Positions 56,039 to 64,000 of a stretch of DNA of 64,000 bases are shown here, piece by piece (positions within the stretch are counted from its first letter, which is position 1; the number at the start of each line of letters is the position of its first letter). This DNA is from Prevotella sp. Lineage in GTDB: Bacteria > Bacteroidota > Bacteroidia > Bacteroidales > Bacteroidaceae. Under the pieces are notes generated by a model. That model made no database searches, was not told the origin of the DNA, and saw only the letters and a program-made list of their open reading frames with translations. The stretch lies in the NCBI GenBank assembly GCA_016285245.1, contig JAEEQH010000002.1, positions 1-64,000 of the forward strand, in the 5' to 3' direction. The position numbers were made by a program, and so were the translations under genes.

Positions 56039-58870
56039 TCACTCCGTCGTCAGATAGCCGACATGCAGGTTACCATTCTTCAGCAATTGCCTCAGGTGAG
56101 CCTTCAGCGAAGCAGGCGTCACCTGGCAGATATAGGTGTCGTCACCATTCACTTCAGGAATAACGCCAAGTTCACGGTCCAGATACCTCAAACGCTTCTG
56201 GTAGTCGTTGTCCTTGTAGGCAGTCTTGTTCTTCTTGACCTCTGTCACATAGCTGTCGATAAGCTCCTGCGTGATGAGGTCGCCCTCGGCCATGTCGCCG
56301 ACGAGCTGCTTGACATCTGCTGCTATGCGCTCGCGCTGCTTGGGGTCGCAGGTGAAGCTGATCACACACATCATGTGGTGCAAGGGCAACTGGTCGTCCT
56401 TCACTACGCAGTTGGGGGTGTAGATGTCGCTATGCTGGCTGCGTAGGACGCTGAACAGCAGGTGTCGCAGGACACTCTGCAGCACCTGGTTGTGGGCGTG
56501 CGACAGCTGCGTGTACTGATAGTTCTGCTCCCACGTATAGCATAGGGTAATCTGGCAGATAGGCGTGGTGTTCTCTATCATCTCGGTGACGGTGCTGTTG
56601 GTGGTCTTGTAATGGTCGGAGGGCCAGAGGGCACGCTTCGCGGGCACCGGCTTCGACGGCAGGGCTGCAACATACTTCAGCAGGCCAGGCATGATGCTGT
56701 CGGTGTCGTATTCGCCCTGAACGAGCACTACCGAGCCGTTGTAGTTCGAATAGTATTCCTTTACAACCTGGCGGAAGCGATCGACGGTATAGGTGGCCGC
56801 CTCCGCGGGCGTGGGTGGCAGATAGCGGCGGGTGTCGGCTACAGGCATGTTGCTGATACGCAAGACAGCCTGTGCCACAGGGTTCTGACCATCGATGGCC
56901 ATGGCATGAATCTTTCGCAGATGCTCCTCGACAGCTACGGAGTCGACCTCAGTGGAGGTAAGCATGGCATAGAGGTTCTTCATGCAGGCTTCGGCTTTAC
57001 TCATGTCGCGGAACTGTGTATCGATGAGGTCCTCATAGGGTTTCACGCTGACACCTGGCGAGCCGCCCCACCACTGGTAGCGTCGGACACCCTCGGAGAG
57101 TATGTTATTGTAAAAACGCTCGTCGTCCTTCAATGCAGAGTGACCCTGCGGACGCTTCAGCATGACGTGAACTTGATTGTCAGACACCTTCGTCTTCCAC
57201 AGCACCACCTTGACGCCATTTGAGAGCTGCAACTCGGTAATACTGTCGTTGAGTACCTTACTACTGGCAACGCTGCCAGGCACGGTCATGATGTCGAGGC
57301 TGTCAGAGTTAAGACGGCTCAGTTTCTCGGCCTTCTTCACCACAGCGCTGGACAGTTCGTCGTCCGACATCTGTCGCACACGGTCGTAGATGGCCAACAC
57401 CTCATCCTTCGTTGGCAGCGCAGCGTTCTTGGGGAACAGTTCGAAGAGGAGCATGTTGCGCCCGTCGGTCAGGTCGAGCAGCGTCTGGTGAAGCTGCTCA
57501 GGAGTAATCGTCCTATTGACATGACGCTCAGTCAGTTGCACAGCCACACGGTCCTTGACAGCACGCCCTTTATAGAAATGGTCGCTACAGAAGTCTATCC
57601 ACTTCGAACTGCCGTTAGGGTCCGTAGATTTCACCATCGCCGTGTCTGTCATGATGATAGCTGTCGAGTCGGAATTGTACTCAGGGGCGGAGTAGAGCTT
57701 CAGGTGCTTGATGTCGTCGTCGGTAAAGCCGTTGCGGCGCAGATACTCTATCTGCTTGCATAGCGCTTCGAGCGTCTGAGGCCAGCGTTCGGTGGCGGCA
57801 TTGAGATTGAAGAGCATGATCTGCCCGGCATCGGCCAGCGGCATGGACTGCGATTCTACGCTCAGAATCGTCTTGTCCTGTGCCTGCAGGGCTTTCAGCC
57901 TGTTGGTCAGAAGGGTTTTCACCTCGTCGCGCAGCTTCTGGGCACGCATATCGCCCACCGCGTCTTTCGGTCCAAACGTATCCTCAGGCAGACGGAGCAC
58001 CATCAGCAGCGAGTTGACGGGCAACTGGGCGTCCTGATAGAACGACACCTGCGGCTGCTCGATGACGGGCAGCGAGGGTGGAACGGGCACAGGAGTTTTG
58101 CCCCGCTTCAGGTCGCCAAAGAGGCTGCGAATCTTCTCGGCCATCGCGTCGGGGTCGATGTTTCCAATAACGACAACAGCCTGATTCTGTGGCTGATACC
58201 ATCGACGATAGAAATCACGTAAAAGTTTCGGCTTACAGGTTTGGATAATTCTCATGTCGCCAATGGGAATGCGCTCAGCGTAGGCGGAGTTGGCAAAGAA
58301 ATCGTTGCGCATCTGGTCGGCAAACGATACGTTGTGTCTCATGCGCCATTCCTCTACAATCACGTTGCGCTCGGACTCAACACCCTGGTCTTCAATGATG
58401 ACGTCGCCCGCCCAGTCGCGCAGCAGCAACAGGCAGGAGTCCACCAGCAGGCGGTTGTCTGACGGGATGTCGTTCAGCAGGTATTGCACAGTGTTGAAGC
58501 CCGTGAAGCCGTTCATGTCGGGCCCAACGTTGATGCCGTTACGTAGCATGAAGGGCTGCACGCCACCGTTAGGAAAGTGCTTGGTACTCTTGAGCATCAT
58601 GTGCTCCGTGAAGTGTGCGATGCCGAGTTCGTTGTCGCGTTCCACCATCGAGCCACCCTTTTGCAGCAGACGGAAGAACACGCGGTTCTCCGGCTTCTCG
58701 CAGCGACGTACGTAGTAAGTGAGACCATTGGGCAGAACACCACGGCGCAGGGCTGTGTCCTCTGGAATTTGCTGCTGTTCAATAGCGTCGAAGTGGGTCA
58801 ATACGACATCCTCCTGCGCAAAGCAGGGAATGCAGAATAGGCAAAGTAAAATGGTCGGTATAGTTTTCAT
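56039..58870 (-). CDS. Exported M16 family zinc peptidase (PqqL-like, fused two-half form)
   Basis: A 943-residue exported metallopeptidase with a signal peptide ending C-F-A-Q. The inverted zinc motif HFTEH (HxxEH) lies near residue 86, and a Glu about 76 residues later (DQGVESERNVIVEEW, near 160) is the likely third ligand. The second half (about 500-930) repeats the fold without the zinc motif, as in inactive partner halves fused to the active one. Such enzymes cut peptides inside a clamshell cavity. It begins 10 bp after the miaA stop, so it is co-transcribed with miaA, an odd functional pairing. Confidence 0.92.
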   Translation of the reverse strand: MKTIPTILLCLFCIPCFAQEDVVLTHFDAIEQQQIPEDTALRRGVLPNGLTYYVRRCEKPENRVFFRLLQKGGSMVERDNELGIAHFTEHMMLKSTKHFPNGGVQPFMLRNGINVGPDMNGFTGFNTVQYLLNDIPSDNRLLVDSCLLLLRDWAGDVIIEDQGVESERNVIVEEWRMRHNVSFADQMRNDFFANSAYAERIPIGDMRIIQTCKPKLLRDFYRRWYQPQNQAVVVIGNIDPDAMAEKIRSLFGDLKRGKTPVPVPPSLPVIEQPQVSFYQDAQLPVNSLLMVLRLPEDTFGPKDAVGDMRAQKLRDEVKTLLTNRLKALQAQDKTILSVESQSMPLADAGQIMLFNLNAATERWPQTLEALCKQIEYLRRNGFTDDDIKHLKLYSAPEYNSDSTAIIMTDTAMVKSTDPNGSSKWIDFCSDHFYKGRAVKDRVAVQLTERHVNRTITPEQLHQTLLDLTDGRNMLLFELFPKNAALPTKDEVLAIYDRVRQMSDDELSSAVVKKAEKLSRLNSDSLDIMTVPGSVASSKVLNDSITELQLSNGVKVVLWKTKVSDNQVHVMLKRPQGHSALKDDERFYNNILSEGVRRYQWWGGSPGVSVKPYEDLIDTQFRDMSKAEACMKNLYAMLTSTEVDSVAVEEHLRKIHAMAIDGQNPVAQAVLRISNMPVADTRRYLPPTPAEAATYTVDRFRQVVKEYYSNYNGSVVLVQGEYDTDSIMPGLLKYVAALPSKPVPAKRALWPSDHYKTTNSTVTEMIENTTPICQITLCYTWEQNYQYTQLSHAHNQVLQSVLRHLLFSVLRSQHSDIYTPNCVVKDDQLPLHHMMCVISFTCDPKQRERIAADVKQLVGDMAEGDLITQELIDSYVTEVKKNKTAYKDNDYQKRLRYLDRELGVIPEVNGDDTYICQVTPASLKAHLRQLLKNGNLHVGYLTTE

Positions 58871-58880
58871 TCGGTTGATG

Positions 58881-59849
58881 TTAGTTTCGTGTTAGCTTCA
58901 TGATGGTCTCTAATTTCTCTTCCATCGGCAGCGTGGCGTCAATCCAGTGAATAGTGAAGCCGCGCCGCTCCATGCCCCGAAACCAGGTCATCTGGCGCTT
59001 GGCGAACTGATGGATGGCTATCTCCAGCTGACGGAACATCTCGTCGTAGGTCAAACGACCAATGATGTACTCCGTCAGGAACTTATACTCCAGACCATAA
59101 TAAATAAGGTCATCGGCAGGAATACCTTCGTCGAGCAATGCCCGCACCTCGTCGACCATGCCCTCTTCCAGTCGGGCTTTCAGACGACGCGTAATCTTCT
59201 CCCGGCGCAACTCGCGGTCGATGTTGACGCCTATTATCAATGAGTCGACAGGCGGCAGCTCGCGCAGCGGCACGGGATGCTCCAGGTTGTAGGTTTCAAT
59301 CTCGATGGCACGTATGGCACGCTGACATGAGTCGACATCGGTCTTGTTGTGCATCACCGAGCCGTTCTTCCGCTTCAGCTCCGTCAGCATGGCGGTCAAC
59401 TCGTCAAGCGGCTTACCTTCCAGCTGCGCCCGCAACTCGGGGTTCTGTGGCACGGGCGACAAGTGGTAGCCCTTGAGCACCGCCTCGATGTAGAGTCCCG
59501 TACCGCCACAGAGTATGGGCAGCACGCCGCGGCTACGGATGTCCTGGTAGGCATCGTAGAAGTCCTGCTGATACTGGAACAAGTTGTACTTCGTCCCTGG
59601 CTCACAGATGTCTATCAGGTGGTAGGGCACGTCTTGCACCTTGCCCCCTGCTCCTTGCACCGTATGAAATTCCCCCAGATCCTTGCCCGTGCCGATATCC
59701 ATGCGGCGATACACCTGACGTGAGTCGGCCGAGATGATCTCACCGCCACAACGGCCGTCAGCCGTCAGCGGCAGACTGGCGGCCAGCGCTACTGCCAACG
59801 GCGTCTTGCCGCTGGCGGTAGGTCCAAGGATGGTAATCATCTGCGTCAT
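58881..59849 (-). CDS. miaA: tRNA dimethylallyltransferase
   Basis: MiaA adds a dimethylallyl group to A37 of tRNAs reading codons that begin with U. The ATG at 59849 gives 322 residues starting MTQMITILGPTASGKT, with the P-loop at residues 9-16; the longer frame begins at a TTG in the promoter. DSRQVYRRMDIGTGK near 48, HLIDICEPGTKYN near 82 and LCGGTGLYIEAVLKGY near 120 are family motifs. Many bacteria place it near mutL or hfq; here it heads an operon with an M16 peptidase. Confidence 0.96.
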   Translation of the reverse strand: MTQMITILGPTASGKTPLAVALAASLPLTADGRCGGEIISADSRQVYRRMDIGTGKDLGEFHTVQGAGGKVQDVPYHLIDICEPGTKYNLFQYQQDFYDAYQDIRSRGVLPILCGGTGLYIEAVLKGYHLSPVPQNPELRAQLEGKPLDELTAMLTELKRKNGSVMHNKTDVDSCQRAIRAIEIETYNLEHPVPLRELPPVDSLIIGVNIDRELRREKITRRLKARLEEGMVDEVRALLDEGIPADDLIYYGLEYKFLTEYIIGRLTYDEMFRQLEIAIHQFAKRQMTWFRGMERRGFTIHWIDATLPMEEKLETIMKLTRN

Positions 59850-59873
59850 GACTGTTTCGGGCTTTAGCGGATG

Positions 59874-59881
59874 CAAATATA
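59874..59881 (-). promoter_or_regulatory. -7 element (TATATTTG) of miaA
   Basis: On the minus strand TATATTTG lies 24 bp upstream of the ATG at 59849. No clear -33 element. Confidence 0.7.
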
Positions 59882-59995
59882 CACATTTTTTTTCGGTTCA
59901 GCGCGTTGTAGATGGTTTTTTTGCGAAAATTCTAAATTATCGTTAAAAACAAGCACTTTTCCGCCCGTCAGCCCTCGCGTTTCACTTTTTCTTCG

Positions 59996-60003
59996 TACCT
60001 TTG
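59996..60003 (+). promoter_or_regulatory. -7 element (TACCTTTG) of the SRP RNA-tRNA unit
   Basis: TACCTTTG lies 43 bp before the SRP RNA. A small hairpin (CAGAC/GTCTG, 60016-60030) lies between and would be in the leader removed during processing. Confidence 0.72.
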
Positions 60004-60046
60004 CGGCCGCTAAAGCAGACACGTCGTCTGGAAACGCAAAAAACAT

Positions 60047-60146
60047 GGGCCAGTCCTGTACGGCCAGCTCCCTCGGAATCCTCCAGGACGGGAACGTAGC
60101 AAAGGTACTTGGTCGTAGCGGCGCGATGCAGACCGCTGGCTCACCC
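60047..60146 (+). ncRNA. ffs: Signal recognition particle RNA (small bacterial type)
   Basis: The 100-base RNA has the diagnostic apical part: CAGG, a three-pair stem ACG/CGT with a GGAA tetraloop at 60091-60094, then AGCAAAGGTA, the asymmetric loop that binds Ffh. The outer stem pairs GGGCCAG (60047-60053) with CTGGCTC (60136-60142), leaving ACCC at the 3' end as in E. coli 4.5S RNA. It works with Ffh to target membrane proteins. The RNA ends exactly one base before the tRNA-Thr gene, so the two are almost certainly made from one transcript. Confidence 0.93.
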
Positions 60147-60220
60147 GCCTCTTTAGCTCAGTTGGCCAGAGCACGTGATTTGTAATCTCGGGGTCGTTGG
60201 TTCGAATCCGACAAGAGGCT
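60147..60220 (+). tRNA. tRNA-Thr (anticodon UGU)
   Basis: The 74-base cloverleaf has acceptor GCCTCTT/AAGAGGC, D arm GCTC/GAGC, anticodon loop TTTGTAA with TGT at positions 34-36, and T arm GTTGG-TTCGAAT-CCGAC. The discriminator is T. CCA is not encoded and must be added. The anticodon stem has one U-U mismatch (positions 29 and 41). It directly follows the SRP RNA. Confidence 0.96.
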
Positions 60221-60224
60221 CAGA

Positions 60225-60256
60225 AGAAAGGTTGCCGGGAAGCAACCTTTCTTTTT
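60225..60256 (+). terminator. Terminator of the SRP RNA-tRNA unit
   Basis: AGAAAGGTTGC (60225-60235) and GCAACCTTTCT (60242-60252) form a perfect 11-bp stem followed by TTTT. Confidence 0.95.
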
Positions 60257-60430
60257 ATACACCTCCATTTACATGAAGCGCCGTGTATGATATGTTTTAC
60301 GGCAGCATGGAGCCTTGGGAGTTCGCTCTTCCTTGATACTCTGTGTACTCCATGAGTGGCTTGCTGGAGAACATCCTCTCTGTGGAGCTCCGTGCCTGTG
60401 TGGGGAAGTGAAACTTTTTTGCCGTTTGTT
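60257..60430. other. Intergenic stretch with CTCTGTG-type degenerate repeats
   Basis: No gene is seen. Words such as CTCTGTGTACTCC and CTCTGTGGAGCTCC recur near 60338-60395, a degenerate short repeat. Frames on the minus strand here show no recognisable protein. Confidence 0.5.
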
Positions 60431-60517
60431 TTTGCGTTAAGGCGAGGAAATTTTGCGTACAGACACAAGATGCTTTGCGTATAGGCGCAAGGCATTTTGC
60501 GTATAGGCAAAAACGAA
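60431..60517. repeat. Tandem array, four 21-22 bp units (TTTGCGT type)
   Basis: TTTGCGT starts at 60431, 60452, 60474 and 60496, giving periods of 21, 22 and 22 bp. Units hold CGCAA/TTGCG-type inverted repeats. The sequence differs from the arrays at 399 and 37320 but unit number and period are the same. It again lies between convergent 3' ends. Confidence 0.82.
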
Positions 60518-60674
60518 ATAACCCTATACTTTTACCCGGCAACATTGGCCTTTGAACCCACAAAGGCCCACCCTGTACCCGTAAAGCTGCCTCTCACGCA
60601 AAACAAACTTAAGGATTTCTTCGGTCGGCACAATGCGCAGCCCATCCTTTTAATCCTTAGAATAAGAAAACAAA

Positions 60675-60708
60675 CGCCGCAGCACCTGTAAGCACAGGCG
60701 TTGCGGCG
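60675..60708 (-). terminator. Terminator of the porin-symporter operon
   Basis: On the minus strand CGCCGCA...CGCCTGT pairs with ACAGGTG...TGCGGCG (60675-60708), followed by TTTGTTTTC. It lies 40 bp past the symporter stop. Confidence 0.88.
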
Positions 60709-60747
60709 GTAGTTAAAACTCAAGTGTAACTATCAGGTTACAGGCGG

Positions 60748-62274
60748 TTACTTATAGCACTGGAAGATGCCGTCAATGGTCTGCTGGGGCAGCTTCTTCG
60801 TAAAGAGGCTGACGAGCAACACGACGGGGAAGCCGCCGACCATGGCGATGGCACCACAGTTGATGGGGTTGATGGGGTTACCCAGCAACATATTGACAAC
60901 CGTCAAGCCGACACCCCAGACGAAACAAGCCCAGACGGAAGCCGTCGTCACACCACGCCAGTAGAGTCCGAGCATGAACGGAGCAAGGAAGGCGCCAGCG
61001 AGTGCACCCCACGAGATGCCCATGAGCTGAGCGATGAATGTCGGGGGATTGAGGGCGATGAGCAGGGAGATGGCGATGAAGAACATGATGAGCACACGCA
61101 TCACCACAACCTTACGGCGCTCAATCTTCTCGGCTACCATATCGTCGATGGTACCATCCTCCACCTCACCGGGCAGTGATTTCTTGTCGCGGTAGATGAG
61201 ATCGAGGGTCATCGTGCTCGACGAGGTGAGCACCAGCGAGGCCAGCGTCGACATGGAGGCTGACAGCACAAGTAGCACCACAAGTGCGATGAGCACGTCG
61301 GGCAGGGTGACAAGCATGGCGGGCACGATAGAGTCGAAGGCAATCTTGCCTGTAGCCTCGTTGATGACGGGGTCGTAGAGACGTCCGAAGCCGCCTAGGA
61401 AGTAGCAGCCGCCAGCGACGACGAAAGCAAAGATGGTAGAGATGACGGTGCCACGCTTGATGGCACTCTCATCGGTGATACTATAGAACTTACCTACCAT
61501 CTGAGGCAGTCCCATCGTACCGAGCGACGTCAAGATGATGACGCCGAGGAGCCCCCACGGATCAGGTCCGAACCAGGTAGCAAACATGCCGCTGCCAGGG
61601 TCGGTGGCGCCATCGGCAGGCAGCTGTGCCAGTTTGTCGACAGCAGCCACAAGTCCACCCTGTGCCGAGAGCACGGCGGCGATGACGGCAACGATGCCGA
61701 AGAGCATGATGATTCCCTGTATGAAGTCGTTCATGGCCGTAGCCTTGTAGCCGCCGAGGATGACGTAGACGGCGGTGAGGATGGACATGATGACGACACA
61801 ATACTCATAAGGGATATTGAAGCCCATCTCGAATAGTCGCGAAATGCCACTATAGACGCCTGCAGTATAAGGAATCAGGAACACGAAGGCGATGATGGAG
61901 GCGGCGACGCGCAGGCCCTGGTCGGAGAAACGAGTACCGAAGAAGTCGGGCATCGTGCGACTTTCTATGTGCTGAGTCATCAGCTTCGTGCGACGGCCCA
62001 GGATAATCCATGCCAGCAGCGAGCCGATGACGGCGTTGCCGATGCCTATCCACGCGCTGGACAGGCCGTACTTCCAACCAAACTGTCCGGCGTAGCCGAC
62101 GAAGACCACGGCGGAGAAATAGGAGGTGCCAAAGGCAAAAGCCGTCAGCCAGGGGCCCACAGCACGTCCGCCAAGCACGAATCCCTCAACACTACTGGCC
62201 TGCTTGCGGGTGTAGAGTCCCACACCGATCATCACGGCCAGAAAGATGATGGTCAAAATAACTTTGATTGCCAT
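60748..62274 (-). CDS. Sodium:solute symporter (SSS family)
   Basis: A 508-residue inner-membrane transporter with about 13 hydrophobic segments, starting directly with a membrane helix (MAIKVILTIIFLAVMIGVGLY). The N-terminal part (EGFVLGGRAVGPWLTAFAFGTSYFSAVVFVGYAG, about 30-65) is typical of the PutP/SSS family, and Na-binding Ser residues are expected near 340. The solute (amino acid, sugar acid, carboxylate or other) cannot be told. It follows the porin gene by 43 bp on the same strand, so the outer and inner membrane steps of one nutrient may be paired. Confidence 0.9.
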   Translation of the reverse strand: MAIKVILTIIFLAVMIGVGLYTRKQASSVEGFVLGGRAVGPWLTAFAFGTSYFSAVVFVGYAGQFGWKYGLSSAWIGIGNAVIGSLLAWIILGRRTKLMTQHIESRTMPDFFGTRFSDQGLRVAASIIAFVFLIPYTAGVYSGISRLFEMGFNIPYEYCVVIMSILTAVYVILGGYKATAMNDFIQGIIMLFGIVAVIAAVLSAQGGLVAAVDKLAQLPADGATDPGSGMFATWFGPDPWGLLGVIILTSLGTMGLPQMVGKFYSITDESAIKRGTVISTIFAFVVAGGCYFLGGFGRLYDPVINEATGKIAFDSIVPAMLVTLPDVLIALVVLLVLSASMSTLASLVLTSSSTMTLDLIYRDKKSLPGEVEDGTIDDMVAEKIERRKVVVMRVLIMFFIAISLLIALNPPTFIAQLMGISWGALAGAFLAPFMLGLYWRGVTTASVWACFVWGVGLTVVNMLLGNPINPINCGAIAMVGGFPVVLLVSLFTKKLPQQTIDGIFQCYK

Positions 62275-62317
62275 TTCGTTATGATGTTATACCGTTATTA
62301 CGTGATTTCTATTCTCG

Positions 62318-63409
62318 TTAGAAAGCGACCTGTACCTGTGCCTGTAGCCAGTTGTAGTCCTTACCCAGCATATCGCCGCAGAGACAACGGGTGTACTGCA
62401 GCTGTAAACGACATTTCTTGTAGTACCAGTACTGGAGTCCGAGGGTGAGGTTCGTCTGGTCCCAGCCGTCGACGGAGGTGTTACGGTCGAAAGTCTCGCC
62501 CGAGGCCACCACGTCAAGAGCATCGACGACGGGTATGCAGAAGGTGGCATAGCCGCCGCGCGATCCTACCTCACCGTCCTTACCGCCGAGCCACTCGGCA
62601 CGGACGCTGGCAGGACGGGCTTCCTTGTACTTGCTACCGGTATAGGGGCGCGTCTTGTACTCGATGCCTGCAGAATAACGATTGCGGGTGTAGTTCTCGC
62701 CCACTTCGATATCGGGGTTCCAAGCAGCTTTGCCTACAGCACAGCCAGTGCCGAGATAACCTGAAGCTACGAGACGGAGACCGTCAAGGGGTTTTACCTC
62801 GAGTTTAGCGATGAAATCTTTCTGGTTATTTTGGTCCTTACGGTTGATGCCCTGACCGCTCATCAGCGCGAGCTCGTAATGCAGATGGTCCTTGAGCAAG
62901 TCACCATAGACCATCAAGCCCATGTCACGGCCGTAGTTGACGCCGTTCAGGGGATCAGGGCCCTCACCGGCGAGGTATAGCACAGCCTGAGAGTAGACAT
63001 CGATAAGCTCGAGAGCCGTCGGCGACAAGGGGTTCTCCATGGTGTAGGAGTGCTTGAACTGTCCGAGACGGACGCTCATAGCCTTGTCGTTAGTAACGCG
63101 ATAGTCGGTGTAGAATTCCTGAACGACGCTCGAAAAGTCGTGCATAAACAAGAATGACCAGCGGTCGGTGATGCGGGCCTTCGCCCAAAGAAGCGTGCGT
63201 TTCAGGTTGTAGGAATTTGTTTTTGTGCCGTTGGGATCCTGGTACGACCAGCCTCCCTGTGCATAACCGTTGAGTGTGATACGGCTCGTCAAGTCCTTGA
63301 GCCATTCATCGTTACTCAGATTTCCTTGCTGTTGTCCCATAGCGGCAACACTACTGAACACTGCCAGCCCTGCTGCCAGTGTCCTTAACATGAAGCTTTT
63401 CTTTCTCAT
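62318..63409 (-). CDS. Outer-membrane porin (phosphate-selective porin O/P-like)
   Basis: A 363-residue exported protein with a signal peptide ending A-M-G-Q. The body consists of alternating amphipathic beta strands with many aromatic residues at the ends (ITLNGYAQGGWSYQD, LLWAKARITDRWSFLFMHDFSS, VRLGQFKHSYTMENP) and the C-terminus ends in Phe (LQAQVQVAF), as expected for a 16-18-stranded barrel. The family is porin O/P. Nothing in the sequence fixes the substrate. It is first in the operon with the SSS symporter. Confidence 0.88.
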   Translation of the reverse strand: MRKKSFMLRTLAAGLAVFSSVAAMGQQQGNLSNDEWLKDLTSRITLNGYAQGGWSYQDPNGTKTNSYNLKRTLLWAKARITDRWSFLFMHDFSSVVQEFYTDYRVTNDKAMSVRLGQFKHSYTMENPLSPTALELIDVYSQAVLYLAGEGPDPLNGVNYGRDMGLMVYGDLLKDHLHYELALMSGQGINRKDQNNQKDFIAKLEVKPLDGLRLVASGYLGTGCAVGKAAWNPDIEVGENYTRNRYSAGIEYKTRPYTGSKYKEARPASVRAEWLGGKDGEVGSRGGYATFCIPVVDALDVVASGETFDRNTSVDGWDQTNLTLGLQYWYYKKCRLQLQYTRCLCGDMLGKDYNWLQAQVQVAF

Positions 63410-63450
63410 TTTTTCATTGGTTATTTTTAAGAGTTAGGTTCATGCGGCGA

Positions 63451-63458
63451 CAAAGGTA
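63451..63458 (-). promoter_or_regulatory. -7 element (TACCTTTG) of the porin gene
   Basis: On the minus strand TACCTTTG lies 41 bp upstream of the start codon and is divergent from the topB element. Confidence 0.75.
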
Positions 63459-63500
63459 CACTTTTTTTAGCAAGCTGACAAGAAAATCGGGAAAAATGTG

Positions 63501-63508
63501 TACCTTTG
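63501..63508 (+). promoter_or_regulatory. -7 element (TACCTTTG) of topB
   Basis: TACCTTTG lies 43 bp upstream of the ATG at 63552. Confidence 0.75.
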
Positions 63509-63551
63509 CACCCTAAATTGTAAATAGTTATTCGTCAAAACGATAATAAAC

Positions 63552-64000
63552 ATGGTAGTTTGCATAGCAGAGAAACCCAGCGTAGCGAAAGACATTGCGC
63601 GCATCATCGGCGCCACAGCCTCACACGAGGGCTACATGGAGGGCAATGGATACCAGGTGACCTGGACTTTCGGACACCTGTGCGAGCTGAAGATGCCCGA
63701 GGACTATACTCCAATGTGGCGGGCGTGGAGTCTGACGTCGCTACCGATGATTCCACAGCGTTTCGGCATACGTCTGAAGGACGACCAGGGCATCAAGAAG
63801 CAGTTCGGCATCATCGAACGGCTGATGCAGTCGGCCGACGGCATCATCAACTGTGGCGACGCCGGCCAGGAGGGTGAGCTCATCCAGCGATGGGTGATGC
63901 AGAAGGCCGGCGCGAAGTGTCCCGTCCGACGACTATGGATATCATCGATGACCGACGAGGCCATCCGCGAGGGCTTTGCCACGCTGAAGGATCAAGGCGA
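63552..64000 (+). CDS. topB: DNA topoisomerase III (type IA), 5' part, cut by window end
   Basis: About 149 residues are visible. The start MVVCIAEKPSVAKDIARIIGA is the Toprim N-terminus with the catalytic Glu, WTFGHLCELKMPEDY follows near residue 40, and the Toprim acidic motif INCGDAGQEGELIQRWV lies near 100-115; the family usually has a DPDREGE-like DxDxE arrangement, here C-G-D-A-G-Q-E-G-E. The enzyme relaxes and decatenates DNA through a single-strand break. The frame is open to the end of the window. Confidence 0.92.
   Translation, partial: MVVCIAEKPSVAKDIARIIGATASHEGYMEGNGYQVTWTFGHLCELKMPEDYTPMWRAWSLTSLPMIPQRFGIRLKDDQGIKKQFGIIERLMQSADGIINCGDAGQEGELIQRWVMQKAGAKCPVRRLWISSMTDEAIREGFATLKDQG

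Noticed and set aside
60431..60517. CRISPR array candidate
   Set aside because: The repeated word is only about 7 bp with short spacers of related sequence; no cas genes nearby.
60297..60563. Minus-strand frames between the tRNA and the symporter
   Set aside because: They run through the tandem array and terminator, and no domain or start context is convincing.

Overview
The window looks like chromosomal DNA of a carbohydrate-degrading member of the Bacteroidales, most likely a Prevotella-type (Prevotellaceae) gut or rumen organism. The evidence is the promoter style (a -7 element TAnnTTTG, often with TTTG 19-20 bp upstream), a SusC/SusD pair, the trp gene order B-E-G-D-C-F-A, and short C-terminal tails of the form Y-x-L-x-G-x-R-V...G-x-Y-I on several exported enzymes. 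Many small tandem and palindromic repeats also sit between and inside genes. No insertion sequence, prophage or CRISPR array was seen.

Layout. 1-558: repeat-rich DNA without a convincing gene. 587-5868 (minus): a three-gene run of a CE15-like esterase, purine nucleoside phosphorylase and a secreted GH2 beta-galactosidase. 6014-7419 (minus): the infC-rpmI-rplT translation operon. 7501-9561 (minus): DNA ligase. 9637-11940 (minus): a large exported protein with a metzincin-like HExxHxxGxxH motif. 12113-15558 (plus): a small HExxH protein, trmD and a GH36 alpha-galactosidase. 15588-16439 (minus): a patatin-like protein. 16527-22970 (plus): two peptidases, recJ and recQ. 23175-30079: the full trp operon with its own promoter, a leader peptide with three consecutive Trp codons, an attenuator hairpin and an end terminator.

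30146-48392 is a pectin utilization locus. It holds a GH28-GH105 fusion enzyme, a PL1-type pectate lyase, a small exported protein, a multidomain CE8 pectin methylesterase, SusC, SusD and a lipoprotein with DUF4957/DUF5123-like features. Together they would de-esterify and cut pectin, bind and import oligomers, and finish degradation. Four promoters in this locus carry a palindrome close to CGTAAACGTTTACG at a nearly fixed 44-45 bp from the -7 element, the divergent pair sharing one copy. This suggests one transcription factor controls the whole locus. It is the most interesting observation in the window.

48471-53088 (minus): a glycogen operon (debranching enzyme, glycosyltransferase, GH57). 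Then follow a GH43 enzyme (plus), a diacylglycerol-kinase-like protein (minus), miaA and an M16 peptidase (minus). An SRP RNA (60047-60146) directly abuts tRNA-Thr(UGU). Next come a sodium:solute symporter and a porin (minus), and the 5' part of a type IA topoisomerase (topB-like) running off the right edge.

A second theme is three intergenic arrays of four units with 21-22 bp spacing, each unit carrying a small inverted repeat, at 399-483, 37320-37403 and 60431-60517. Two of them share an AAG-N5-CTT core although the rest of their sequence differs.
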